The position numbers and the translations under genes were made by a program. From Ostrinia nubilalis (taxonomy: Eukaryota; Arthropoda; Insecta; Lepidoptera; Crambidae), in assembly GCF_963855985.1 (NCBI RefSeq), contig NC_087100.1, positions 7,909,001-7,973,000 on the forward strand: a stretch of DNA of 64,000 bases, given 5' to 3'. The notes below the pieces were generated by a model that was not told the DNA's origin, made no database searches, and saw only the letters and a program-made list of their open reading frames with translations. Below are positions 23,744 through 35,098 of the stretch, in pieces. The first letter of the stretch is position 1; each line of letters begins with the position of its first letter.

Positions 23744-24809
23744 ATCTTTGAACATCATCTAGGCTATTCATTTCCAGTATAAGTACAATATAATCATAGA
23801 CTGGAATTTAATAATACACGCAACTCATAGTTGCACGTGAAAGAGTTATGGGATAAAAATAGTAGGAGGGTTGATAAAGATTATTTTCAATATCGTTTTT
23901 TTAAATAGCATTATCAAATAAATCATGATCATGAAACGTTACAAATCATATCATCATTTCAGCCATAGGACGTCCACTGCTGAACATAGGCCTCCCCCAA
24001 TGCTTTCCATGTTGATCGATTGGTAGCGGCCTGCGTCCAGCGCTTCCCTGCTACCTTTACGATGTCGTCGTTTCACCTTGTAGGTGGACGTCCCACGCTG
24101 CGTTTTCCGGTACGCGGCCTCCATTCCAGAACCTTTCTGCCCCATCGGCCGTCAGTTCTGCGTACTATGTGCCCTGCCCATTGCCACTTCAGCTTGCTAA
24201 TCCGTCGGGCTATGTCAGCGTAAGCATAAGCATATATACAAATCATAATATAAATCATGAAAGTATAAAAAAAAGTATGTATAATCCCCAAATGGACTTT
24301 ATACATGAAAACACGTGTCAATTAAATTATTTAGTGCGATGGCCAAGTCAATAATTTATGTAAAACGTTAAAGATTTCCTGGCCTGGACTTGGTATTACA
24401 TGGATCTCACAACTTTTTACCGTAGAACAACTGAGTTGCGAGCCTTGTTTTTTTTGACAAGTATTGTTTTTGATGGGATTGTCGATTTACCCCTTCAGCC
24501 AGCGATGTCAATGAGCCCAAACTCTGACTTATCTCATCCAACCTTCTTTCCTTTAGGCAGTCATCTAATTTGTCACCTGAAGGCCGCATAAACAAGAATA
24601 TAGGCAGAATGCTAAAATGTCCACATGGAGTTAAATCACACAGTAACGCGACACATTTATTTTGTAACTAACTACATGAATGCAATCTCAAGACAATTTG
24701 TGATAAAATATTTCTACTTCACGGCTGCAAGCCCTAAAAGGATCATGTGAAACGCGTAATAAAAGTCGTTAATGCGTCAAACGTGACTTTTAGCTGCTCG
24801 TATCTCTTG
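23744..24809. other. intergenic with an RTE fragment
   Basis: Apart from the RTE-like fragment at 23951-24220, no gene is seen. ORFs at 24400-24595 on both strands have no recognisable features. Confidence 0.4.
23951..24220 (-). mobile_element. RTE-like LINE 3' fragment (subfamily A)
   Basis: A 5'-truncated copy. Read on the minus strand it encodes ISKLKWQWAGHIVRRTDGRW, then KVLEWRPRTGKRSVGRPPTR, then RWTDD-like and KAL-type text. It ends at GGACGTCCTATGGCTGAAAT followed by ATG repeats, the family's 3' end. Confidence 0.8.
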
Positions 24810-25204
24810 GATTTAACTAGAGATTGCAATCCGGATTATTCGAAATTCGAAAATATCTGAAAAATCCGGATTTTGAGGCTATAAAAAAATCCGGATTTTT
24901 ACTTTGAAATCCGGTTTTTTCGAATACTTATACCCCAAAAATTTTATCATAAAATCATAAACCAAAATATCTATTGAATGCAACAGGGATGCAAAACAAG
25001 CGAAGTTTTGATTGAACGCACCCGCACTTCGTCGCACAACACTCACACCTGCACTGTGCCTGCACAATGACGCATCATTCCGCATGCGTAAGTGAATTCG
25101 CTAGTCGGCCAGTGAGTTTTATACGAGACGCTGATTCTGAAACACCATATCGCTGAGTTTTAAAGAGCAGCTAAATCGGCAAATATCCCTTGCAAGTGTA
25201 AGTC

Positions 25205-25937
25205 ATCATCATCATCATCATCTCAGCCATAGGACGTCCACTGCTTTCCATGTTGCCTGGTTGGTAGCGGCCTGCGTCCAGCGCCTTCCTTCTACCTTTA
25301 TGATGTTATCGGTCTACCTTGTGGGTGGACGTTCCACGCTGCGTTTTCCGGTACGCGGCTTCCACTCCAAATTCAAATTATTTATTGCATGTCACTCCAG
25401 AACCTTGCTGCCCCATCGGCCGTCAGTTCTGCGTACTATGTGCCCTGCCCATTGCCACTTCAGCTTGTATCCGTCGGGCTAGTATGTCAGCGACTATACT
25501 TCGTTTACGGATCTCCTCATTTCTGATTCGATCTTGTAAAGAAACACCGAGCATAGCCCTCTCCATAGCACGCTGTGCAATTTGAGCTTCTGTATAAGGC
25601 CTAAAGTGAGAGGCCACGTTTCCGAACCATAAGTCATCACTGGTAACACACATTGGCTGTAGACCTTAGTCTTCAGGCACTGAGGTATTTTGGACGAAAA
25701 GATGTTGCGTCGTTTCCCAAACGCTGCCCAGCCGAGTTGGATTCGACGATTGACCTCTTTCTCGAAATTGGACCTACCCAGCTGAATCGTTTGTCCGAGG
25801 TAGACAATTAGACATACTTGTCAACAATCTCGAGAATTGAGCTCCCAACCGAAACTGGGTAGGGCGCAACATGGACATTGGACATAAGCTTTGTTTTCTC
25901 CATAATATTCATCCGCAGGCCAAGTGTAAGTAGAGAT
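25205..25937 (-). mobile_element. RTE-like LINE fragment nested in the hAT element
   Basis: On the minus strand the broken frames read GLRMNIMEKTKLMSNVHVAP, YVYLGQTIQLGRSNFEKEVN, RRIQLGWAAFGKRRN and CLKTKVYSQCVLPVMTYGSE. These are the end of an RTE-type reverse transcriptase followed by its C-terminal tail and (ATG)n. A 25-bp insertion near 25365-25390 and frameshifts disable it. The same fragment is at 57905-58637 in the sister copy. Confidence 0.82.
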
Positions 25938-26091
25938 CTTCAACCTTGCCCATCAAATTCACCCAGCGGATCCGATTTACTTACATTAATTCATCTCGAA
26001 ATGTTATTGTATGAGAATGGGGGTGATTGTGGAGAGATCCTTAAAAGAGTTTTAAACAGGTTGTTGGCTATACCGCCAACCATTTAGCTGG

Positions 26092-26371
26092 GTTGATGAT
26101 GGAGTCAAGAGGTGACCATAGGAACTCTTAAACGAAACGGCGGAATCGCATCGAACTTGGGTTCGTTGGATTTGTCTTTTCGAGCACTTTAGTGCTAGAT
26201 GATGCCCAGGGTCCTGATGATGGATTCGGGAGGTGGCCATAGGAACTCCTAAACGAAACGGTGGAAACTCATCGAATTTGGGTTTGTTGGATTTGTCTTT
26301 TCAAGCACTTAAGTGCTAGATGATGTTCAGGGTCCTGATGATGAAGTCAGGAGGTGGCCATAGGAACTCCT
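26092..26371 (-). repeat. 121-bp tandem repeat inside hAT copy 1
   Basis: About two and a half units, each starting near AGGAGTTCCTATGGCCACCT on the minus strand and containing CATCATCAGGACCCTG and GCACTTAAGTGCT. The period of 121 bp was measured in the sister copy (57471, 57592, 57713). Confidence 0.8.
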
Positions 26372-26443
26372 AACCGAAACGGCAGAAACAAAAGAGCACT
26401 TTGGTCGTAAATAATGACCAGGGCCCTGAGATTGAAATACAAC

Positions 26444-26749
26444 TTAAAAGTGTAAAATAAAATTATAATAAAAAAATGAGCTCCCCTGGCCTACCTGGAA
26501 ATCTTTATAGACTTCGGACAGGTCTGGTCTAGTAAGGACAATCTGTTCAGGTGTCAGGTAGGGATTCTTAGATGGATCAAACTTGGAGTGCAAGTGTGGT
26601 TTTGTTCCCCAGTCGACGAAGCACATGATGTCGTGCCCTGCGTGCCCAAACAACTGCAAGCAGCAAGATTTAATGAAGGCTACTGACAACGCCACTCTTG
26701 TGGCAGAGTTTTGGGCTGACGCTGTGTAGGTTTGTTGTCGACACGACAA
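26444..26749 (-). CDS. 101-codon frame in hAT copy 1, possible captured exon
   Basis: The frame is identical to 57093-57398 in the sister element. The middle, from about residue 31, reads CLQLFGHAGHDIMCFVDWGT, then KPHLHSKFDPSKNPYLTPEQ and IVLTRPDLSEVYKDFQ. The composition is protein-like and unlike the AT-driven frames nearby. It is bracketed by splice-like signals: a pyrimidine-rich TTGCTGCTTGCAG before LFGH, and CAG|GTAGGC after KDFQ. This could be a host-gene exon carried by the transposon, or part of an older repeat. I do not recognise the protein. A start codon is not needed for an exon, so the ORF limits are not biological limits. Confidence 0.35.
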   Translation of the reverse strand: MSCRQQTYTASAQNSATRVALSVAFIKSCCLQLFGHAGHDIMCFVDWGTKPHLHSKFDPSKNPYLTPEQIVLTRPDLSEVYKDFQVGQGSSFFYYNFILHF

Positions 26750-27093
26750 GAAGAAGAATAAAAAATATATTTTATAGGTACAAGCAAGTTTTTATTCTGA
26801 AATGCAGTTGTACTAAAACGAAAAAAATAATGCAAGGTTCAAATAATTTCGAAAGCTTGTAGCGCAAACCGAAAAAAAGAGGATTAAATTCCATGCGCGA
26901 TAATAAAATAAAACGCTTTTCTTCAAAAACTTACATCTTTTTGAAAAAAAAACTACGTTTGTTTAAATTAAATTGATGGTTTAAAAAATTTACCTAATAT
27001 TCGAAAAATCCGGATAATCCGGATTTGTACGTAACACAAATCCTGAAAACCGGATTTAAGAAAAATCCGGATTTTGCAATCTCTAGATTTAAC

Positions 27094-28864
27094 AGTTGAT
27101 TAAATGTCAGTGAAGTCCATTGTAGCCAAATAGCAGTAGATAGCCTTACTTTGGAGTTATGAAATGAGGTTGCCCGTAATTTCTTTCCATTGTTTGTACA
27201 GGGCACAATACTTTGTAATTAAATATTAAATTCGATGTGGTCACTCGATAAATGTACCGATGCTGTTAAATTAAATGATACGATCTGATTAGATGTGATC
27301 GGGCTTTAGAATGATGAAATAAGATAGTTTTGAAACAGTATTCTTATACTTATTGGGTTTCACGTGGATAGTGTTACAATCAAAGAATAAACATCTTTTA
27401 AATTACTTCTTGTTGCGTCGACCACAAACCTACACAGTGTCAGCCCTAAACTCTGAAATTACTGATTGAATAATAAGTAATACATTGGATTTTATTTTTT
27501 ACACAAAACTATCCCCTTCTCGAGTTGCCTGGAAGAGTTCACTTCCTAGCAATAAGACAGCCAAAATGTGCCATTACCACTGATTGTGTTTCTAGCATTC
27601 ACTTTTGTGTTTTGTACAATAAAAACACCTACCTTTGCTTAAAAGTCTATTACGAATACATAATTGCGGTATATTAAATACTCAACGGAAGTGCTATACA
27701 TTAGGAAATATTAATCTGTCTCAAATATTATTTCATTAAATAGCTTATCTAGATGTTTATCTTGCTAGGATAATAAATACCTAATACTCGAAGAATTCCT
27801 GATGCAATTTGTGAACTCATTTCGTCATTCGAAACTTGCGCAAATAGGAACTTGTACAGTAAAATTCAAAAATAGGTTTACTATTTTAGCTCTATTGCAG
27901 CCTTATTCCATTGTAATAGCAGGCAATATCTGCACAAAGTTTGTACTTATTTTTGGGCTTAAGTACATAATCACTTTGTAAATACTTTAAGGGTCTAATT
28001 AACTAACGGAAACTACTAATAAAGGTATCAGATTTACAATTAATGAAATATGCATCTTTGTTTGTTGAATAGTACTAAAATAAATAATTAGGTACCTTGA
28101 ACCATTGGCTGATACTTATGTTTTCCTAAAGTAGAAACTATACTTAAAACTGGTAATCGAGTGCGACTTCAAGTATTTGAACCAATGCTGGAGTTGAGTT
28201 AAATTTGTATGTAATCACTGAAGTGTTTGAGCGTAGATTAAATGGTCTATGTCAAGTAAAAATAAAAGCCGAATATTCTTTATTTTTTCTTTTAGAGTCA
28301 ACTTTCTTGAATTTCCTTCAGCCTCAGCGTTTCCGAACCTCTGTGTTCCTACAATCGTAAAGTAAAATCTGCAACTATAGTATACAAATTGTTATCAAGA
28401 GCAACCTATCAGTGCAAATAAGTAAAAGAATGCGCTGTAAATGTGAACTAAAACGTTACGCGTAAGGTAGAGACATCGAGACCATAATTATTTAGATAAC
28501 ATCTTCGCTTGGCTTAATGGCTTTCTCATGCAAAACGGTAGATGTCATTCATACAAACTAAGTAAAGAACTGCAACGTACTCTCTGTTCCCAGCTCCCAT
28601 ACAAGTTTCCGCGAGTGGGTGGGCAACCGCTTTGTGGCGAACTAGAGCGATCTGATAAACCACTCAGTTGCTGTTTTCATTCAAACTACGCTAAACAGCA
28701 AGATCGTGGCATAGGAAGCTGTTACACCGTAACGAATCTGTCAATGAAGTGAGCAAGTAATTAAAAATATTGGAACATTTAGAAGTGCTTTTTAAAGCTA
28801 ACTCACTCAACTCATTCACTCATTATATTTTTACCAGTAGGCTTTTAAAATGTACTTTTACACG
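27094..28864. other. intergenic, repeat scraps only
   Basis: No gene. About 27405-27465 repeats the GTCGACnACAAACCTACACAG block that also occurs inside the hAT composite, so that block is an interspersed repeat in its own right. About 27515-27575 matches a LINE-tail-like block also seen near 43495. The 74-codon ORF at 28528 is unrecognised. Confidence 0.4.
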
Positions 28865-29059
28865 TTACTAATATTATAAATGCGAAAGATGTATGAATGT
28901 CTGGATGTTTGTTACTCTTTCACGCAAAAACTACTGAACGGATTTTGATAAAACTTTACAGTATAATTGTTTATAGCCCAGAATAACATATAGGCTATAA
29001 TTTATGACGATCTGTGACAAACTAAATTTCACGCGGGTGAAGCTACGGGCAAAAGCTAG
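28865..29059 (+). mobile_element. Lep1-type Helitron
   Basis: It starts at TTACTAATATTATAAATGCG and ends GGGCAAAAGCTAG|T. Internal ACTACTGAACGGATTTTGAT and a CACGCGGGTGAAG block near the end fit the family seen at 23126. Confidence 0.65.
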
Positions 29060-31576
29060 TTAAAAATAAATGAATATTTATTTTAGACAAAGTCCTGGGC
29101 ACTCCTAGGTCCATTCATGTTCGTGACAGATTAAACTCTGTTACCGGTCGTGTGTCAGCTATTTCAGACGGAAACGGATGCCTTTGGCAGTTAGTAAAGT
29201 TTGACAACAGGGTTGTTAACCTCTGTTCGATAGGTAGGTAAACTCTCGTAAATTGGAAGAAAGTCTGCCGTAGAAATATGGTGTATTAACAATAATTCAT
29301 AAACGAATTAGCTGCATATTTATTTAAACAGTACCTATTCGAATTTCAGTTAGCTCAGAAGTTACGCGTCGGTGTAACAGAAGGCTTACAGTGCCTCTAA
29401 AAGGAAGTAGGTATCAGAGCAATGACAGGCGTTGGTGACGTCACAGCTGTCTGGTACTCTGGTGGGGCGGATACAGTTTGCATACAGAATAAGATCAAGA
29501 TAGCTGCTGTGGTGATAAGTGGCATTTGGTAACAATAAATCATAAAGTATACTCGTACCTTGCCTAGCATAAAAAAATACCTATGAAGCTGACAATATTT
29601 TGATAATATGTATTAGAAAATATGTTTTACTTAAGATTTTGCTAAAATATCAAAGTTTTCTTTTGAAGTAGTTTGCTAACTATTTTCAACGCCAATTTTC
29701 CGCAATTCACCGCTCTATACTATTGTAATTTTTGCTTATCCTTGAAAATTGTTTTGAACTGTCGTATAAATGACGTAGAATTTAAATAAAGTTGTAGGTA
29801 TGTTTCTCCTTATTTCACTGTAGTTATATTATTTCAGGGTCTTTACAAGTTAACTCTTAGGTAAAAGTAAAATATAATAATTTTAATTTCACCTAAAAGC
29901 TCCGTGGAACTGCTGTTAAAATTATTAGTTCAAGTAAAAGATATTGGTTCGACGAGTGGCGGATTGTCTCTAATTTATACTTTAGACTGAGTTTAAGGCC
30001 GTGGTTAATGGACTGGATTGTTAATAAAGTATTTCGCACTTTCAGTTCCTAGGCTGCCTAGATTATAAAATTAAAACCAAAAATTTCGGCACTTTTTGCT
30101 TGCATTTAAAAAATCGAATGATTAAAAATATTCTTGTTCTCATGAATTTGTAAATATTCACATCCGTGTCATATATCATGCACATTTTAATTTTATTGCA
30201 AAGATTAAAGAGCACAGTGGTCGGACATTTCTACTCAGTTTTTTAAAAATTCAATATTTGAGATTGTAGCCTTTGGTTAGGTATATTGGTTTATTATCAT
30301 TTGATTAGTGTTGCAATAAATTAAGAATTAATTGATGTGTCTTTTATTGTAATTTAATTTCTAGTAATTTCCAATTGGTAGGTGGTCTTGATCACCACAC
30401 AATCACTTGGTCAAAGTCACCTAGACTTTGCTTGATTTTTTCATGTATTTTTATTGATACTTCAAGTTGCTATGCACCACGCTACACAGCAACTGGTCGT
30501 ATTGACGTGGCTTAAACATTTGTATCCCAAAAGTCCTCTATCCGACCGGTGACCACCTTAGCGTGATTTGTGTTCTTGGGTCTTAATATTTAAACTTTTT
30601 TTAATTCGCAAAAGTACAACTACGCCACATCAGAAGTTTTTGTTGCAAAATAGCATTTATTACGACGACATAAGATGCTACATTTAGGTTGATGTGCTGT
30701 TTGTCCAACAGTGATATATTTAGCCCGCGGACTCACGCATGACCAGCGATACTAGATCAAGGCAATCGCGCAGTCCACTTCCCGCGACCGTTGCAACTGT
30801 CGTCGCAGCCTTGCAATCAGCAAACCGACTCTTTATGCTATGACAGTTGTCGCATACGTCACGTCAAAAATATCGACATGGGCACACGTATGGGCTGGTA
30901 TTGAAGTCGACGCATGACACGTTTTCTCACGAATATAACATTGATAAAAGCCATTTACAGAGCTACTGAAACGCTTTAATGAGTACTTACAGCCTTATGA
31001 TTCCATACAATTTTTACAGCTGATGTTTGGTCAGTCTTCCAAAACAAAACACAACATCTAGCCTCAAACCACTCAAACTATGCTAGGCTCGTAGATGTGT
31101 ACAAACAATATTTCCCTACTCACCAATTTATATTTATGAGCACTAGTTCCGTAAGTATTTGAATGGGTACACGTAATACTTACATGACAAAGACACACTT
31201 AGGTTTAATATCGTTCAAATATGTAACTTATAAAGTGACAGTAAAAACAAGGCTTTAGGCTCTTCCGTCTATCAGAGAATTATTAAGTGGTGTTGAAGCA
31301 GTATTAATTTCAGTTAAAAACATTATAAACTAGTTAAAGTACTTTACCTGTAAATATTGACCGGTTGACAGTTTACTCTGCGGTTTATTAAATAACTGTT
31401 TATTACCAGCGAAGTGGTTCAACAATATGCTGATTATAGGACTGTGTACTTTTAGGAATGTCGCAGCGACTTATCCAGGCCAAGAATGCAATCTGGTATG
31501 ATTGTCACTGACCATAAATAAGTCATCGGGTTCGTGAGCGAATGAACGAATCTCATTTTGATTTATATACAACTAA
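29060..31576. other. intergenic, nothing recognised
   Basis: About 2.5 kb without a supported gene. GC-richer patches near 29090-29240 and 30720-30910 stand out against the AT background but show no open frame or splice structure that I trust. Confidence 0.4.
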
Positions 31577-31670
31577 GGCCCGGTTTCCACCACAGCGGCT
31601 CTCTTCTTTGGTTGAAATTCGACTGAAACTCTTAACGAAATCTCATCTTCATTTTGGCGGAAACTGGGCC
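31577..31670. repeat. small TAA-flanked MITE, 94 bp
   Basis: GGCCCGGTTTCC at the left and GGAAACTGGGCC at the right are inverted with one mismatch. TAA lies on both sides (31574-31576 and 31671-31673), as for Harbinger-like MITEs. Confidence 0.65.
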
Positions 31671-32360
31671 TAACGCGCGGCATTTTTGACGCATGTCATT
31701 TTGACTCAATAACTCATTACGAAATCTCAGAAACTACGAAACTACAAGTGCTAGGAGTTTCTTGCATGGGGGTTGCTATTGGAACGTGGTGCTCACTAAG
31801 ACGGGATTTTGCAAAATTCAACCGCTATGGGGGTAAAACGGGGACCGCGCTGTACGGTCACGTAAGATTAGCTGACCATAACAATAATATGATAGCAATG
31901 ATCAGCATGACTTTGCATGTTCCATGAGAAATATCTTGTTAGAGTTGGAGAATGTATGTCCTTACATTGTTTTTTGCATGTTAACTAGTATAATTGTATA
32001 ATAACGAATTGCGCAGATAAAACAGGCTTGGTAAATCAATTGTAACTGCTTATACTGACTGGAGACCATTTTGGTATGGTCCCAAACCCACACGACAGAA
32101 GTAGACTTTAGAATAAGATATGAATTTCGTACATTGTGTCTGTAGATATAAACCGCAAATTTAAAAGTCATGCCACAGTTACAGAAGCACTAAGTGGGGT
32201 TTGAGTCTCTTAAAATAAAGTTCACCTCTTAGATTCAGAGGTTCAATTGATTGAGAAGTGTGCGTCAATCTTTTTAGTCAACCTATTTATGGATATGGGC
32301 TAAAAAGACAATCAATAAAATTGAATGTCCTTTTTCCTTATGACTAAACTTATTACTTAC
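31671..32360. other. intergenic, nothing recognised
   Basis: AT-rich sequence with short minus-strand ORFs (for example 31962-32171) that have no family features. Confidence 0.4.
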
Positions 32361-32880
32361 TAGCGGCCGCCCGCGACTTCGTACGCGTGGATCCCGTTTT
32401 ACCGCCTTCATCTATCTTACGCGGTTTAGATTTTTTCATACAAATGTTTTTTCCCGCTAACTCCCGTTCCTGTGGGAATTTCGGGATTTCATTGTTGTAA
32501 CTAAGCTTTAAGTTTACTAAGGTACCTACATGCCAAATTTCAAGCATCTAACTTAAGCGGTTTAGATTTTTCATACAAAAGGATTTTCCCGCTAATTCCC
32601 ATTCCCGTGGGAATTTCGGGAATTCCTTGTTGTAACTAAGCTTTAAGTTTACTAAGGTACCTACATGCCAAATTTCAAGCGTCTAACTTAAGCGGTTTAG
32701 ATTTTTCATACAAAAGGATTTTCCCGCTAATTCCTGTTCCCGTGGGAATTCCTAAGTATACTATAACCTGCTCAGGAGTATGACAGACAGACAAAAATTA
32801 TACTGATTGCATTTTTGGCATCAGTATCGATCACTAATCACCCCCTGATAGTTATTTTGAAAATATATTTCATGTACAGA
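32361..32880. repeat. interspersed repeat with 135-bp tandem units
   Basis: It opens with TAGCGGCCGCCCGCGACTTC, a head also found at 50203. The block GCGGTTTAGATTTTT...TACATGCCAAATTTCAAGC is then repeated in tandem, with GCGGTTTAG at about 32421, 32556 and 32692, a period of about 135 bp. The 64-codon minus-strand ORF over the head is not a gene. The class is uncertain. Confidence 0.65.
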
Positions 32881-33515
32881 ATTGACCTCTCTACAGATTT
32901 ATTATAAGTATAGAAGATAGTTTGACTACCTTTGACTTGTTTGCATTACATTATTATATGTACTTCCGGTAGAATATCCACCTATATGGACCTCTTTCTA
33001 CATTTCAAAACAATTGTTTCATAGTTTTAGCGCGATTTGTAAGTACAATACAAAGGTATTTTAGTCCCCGTTCCACACATTTAAAGATTTTTTGCTACAA
33101 AACAAAAGCCTATGTCCCACTCCAAGGTCCAATCTATTTCTAAATAGCTAAATCAGTTTGAAATAGCTAAATCAGATGAGAAAAAGTAATCTACCAGCTG
33201 AAAAAGTTTCTTTCATGTTTATTGTAAGAGGATAATAGGAGTTGATAATCCGGTAACGGTATTTATCAGCTGTGTGCGTAACGTTATTAACTTATGACTA
33301 GCGATTTAAATATGCGTCATACATATTTTATGTCGTGCATATGACAATCTTAAGCTTATCGTTTACGGAAGCTCTAATGTTACTTCCTTATGATATTATA
33401 CCTACGTTAGTATGGTTAATCTATCTATTCATTGAGAAAGAAATGGTATGTTTTGCGTAAGCAATCATTGGGGAAAACTCTCAGATCATAGAAGATGATC
33501 TGAGGGAAAACTATG

Positions 33516-33707
33516 AAGGCTGATTTACACGTATTAAGTAGTTAAATAACTAAAGAAATAGGTAACTTAATTTTAAGTGATTAAATTGCATGTAAACTCA
33601 AGTTCCAAGTTAAATTCTGTGCTACTAAATTCTGTGTTTACATGCTATTAATGACTAATTAATTAGTTAAAATTTAGTTACGTACTTAATACGTGTAAAT
33701 CAGCCTT
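33516..33707. repeat. foldback MITE, 192 bp
   Basis: AAGGCTGATTTACACGTATT at the left and AATACGTGTAAATCAGCCTT at the right are exact complements. The interior is AT-rich. A smaller hairpin (CTCAGATCAT with ATGATCTGAG) lies just upstream at about 33479-33503. Confidence 0.8.
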
Positions 33708-33742
33708 TATATTCTTATCTGTTCCCTTTACTCTCTACATTC

Positions 33743-33827
33743 GTCATCATCATCATTTCAGTTACAGGACGTCCACTGCTGAACATAGGCCTCCCTCAAT
33801 GACTTCCACATCTCCCGGTTGGTAGCG
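33743..33827 (-). mobile_element. RTE-like LINE 3' tip
   Basis: Only the terminal 85 bp remain: TCATCATCATCATTTCAG, then GGACGTCCACTGCTGAACAT and AGGCCTCCC, as in the other RTE-like copies. Confidence 0.7.
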
Positions 33828-34324
33828 CTCACTCTACATTATTTCTTAGTATTAGTTAGTATTCATTTTAGAAAGCATTATTAATAGCCACGTTAACAGG
33901 AATAAAGGCTACTGTTATTCCCAAACAATGAACTTTTACAGTCCGTGAGTTAATTTCAAACAATTACACGCCATCGTCCCAGCTCTTTACAGGAACACCT
34001 GCTTTTAACGGATTGAAGGTAGACTAATTAAAAACCTCGGTCGTCGACATCAGTTGAAAAAGTTTTGTGAAATCGAGAAATAATATTGGGAAATAATCTG
34101 AGGGTCTTTGACTTTGCTTTATTAATTTTGGATTTAGGTTGGTTATAGATATTCCTAATAAAGTTTTCAAAGAATCTTGTAAGATATTTTGTCGTGAATA
34201 TCCAATAAAATTACCAGTGGATGAAGACAGTAACTAAATCACTATAATTAATTAGGTACCTAAAACTGCAGCTGTTTTTCTGAACCTTAATAACACTACA
34301 CTAAGCAGAGCTTTTCCTGGCGAG

Positions 34325-34410
34325 TCATCACCATCATCATTTCAGCCATAGGACGTCCACTGCTGAACATAGGCCTCCCCTAATGCTTTCCACGTTGATC
34401 GATTGGTAGC
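34325..34410 (-). mobile_element. RTE-like LINE 3' tip
   Basis: The terminal 86 bp of the same family, from the CATCATCAT repeat through CCATAGGACGTCCACTGCTG to GATCGATTGGTAGC. Confidence 0.7.
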
Positions 34411-34483
34411 AGTATCATCCTGGCGAGTATCATCATCATTTTCAAGTCTTTCAGCCTCCTCTGCACGACCTTCTTCAGTTTAC

Positions 34484-34571
34484 CAGAGGCAAATGGAGGA
34501 TTTGGTCTACACTGTCCATGTCCATGGTACCAAGAAGGGTCAGGATAGCCTGATGTGGGCATATTTGACAT
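34484..34571 (-). other. exon-like frame, product unrecognised
   Basis: On the minus strand an ATG at 34571 opens MSNMPTSGYPDPSWYHGHGQ, then CRPNPPFAS. It is followed by a possible splice donor, G|GTAAAC. Tyr/Pro/His/Gly-rich text with balanced codons is unusual for this AT-rich region. It lies between two RTE fragments, so it could be a stray exon or part of an unrecognised repeat. Confidence 0.3.
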
Positions 34572-34687
34572 GTTTATGGCGAGGCGAGTAGAAAACAAAC
34601 TAAAAAATGTGCTTAAACAAGTAGACAAACGTTTTATAAGTGTGGATAACATGCTAAAGGATAATTATAATTATTGTGAAGGATATA

Positions 34688-35098
34688 CTCCATTCCAGAA
34701 CCTTGCTGCCCCATCGGCCGTCAGTTCTGCGTACTATGTGCCCTGCCCATTGCCACTTCAGCTTGCTAATCCGTCGGGCTATGTCAGCGACTTTAGTTCG
34801 TTTACGGCCGCGTACCGGAAAACGCTGCGTGAGACGTCCACCCACAAGGTGGACCGACGACATCATAAAGGTAGCAGGAAAGCGCTGGACGCAGGCCGCT
34901 ACCAACTGGGTAACATTGACCTTCATTGGTTGGGTTTTTGTGGCGGTCAAGCTGTAGATCCTGGCTGCACAGGAGTTGCAGTGGTGGGAACGAGAGGTGG
35001 GAATAGTCCCGTAACCGGGTAACATGGAAAGCATTGGGGGATTGGGCCTATGTTCAGCAGTGGACGTCCTATGGCTGAGATGATGATGATGATGATGA
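34688..35098. mobile_element. rearranged RTE-like fragment with a small insertion
   Basis: 34688-34806 is an RTE-like tail in minus orientation. At about 34808 the same family continues in plus orientation (CGCGTACCGGAAAACGCTGC on to GGTAGCAGGAAAGCGCTGGA). An unrelated stretch of about 100 bp then interrupts it at 34915-35016, between two GGGTAAC repeats (34908-34914 and 35017-35023). The RTE 3' end resumes and finishes in (ATG)n at 35098. This implies inversion or twin priming, then a later insertion. Confidence 0.7.

Larger units (their letters stand above)
24818..27085 (-). mobile_element. 2268-bp composite hAT-type element, copy 1
   Basis: The termini are TAGAGATTGCAA and its complement, flanked by exact 8-bp repeats GATTTAAC (24810-24817 and 27086-27093). 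TIRs of the YARNG type plus 8-bp duplications indicate a hAT element. Both subterminal zones carry several AATCCGGATT-like palindromes, possible transposase-binding sites. No transposase is visible. Inside are an RTE-like LINE fragment (25205-25937), about two and a half units of a 121-bp tandem repeat (26092-26371) and a 101-codon frame at 26444-26749. A second copy of exactly the same length lies inverted at 56757-59024. Only one base difference was noticed, at about 25313 (a Tyr/His codon in a shadow frame). Confidence 0.9.

Noticed and set aside
25205..25222. CRISPR-like or functional microsatellite at the ATC repeats
   Set aside because: The TCA/ATG repeats are the 3' tails of RTE-like LINE copies.
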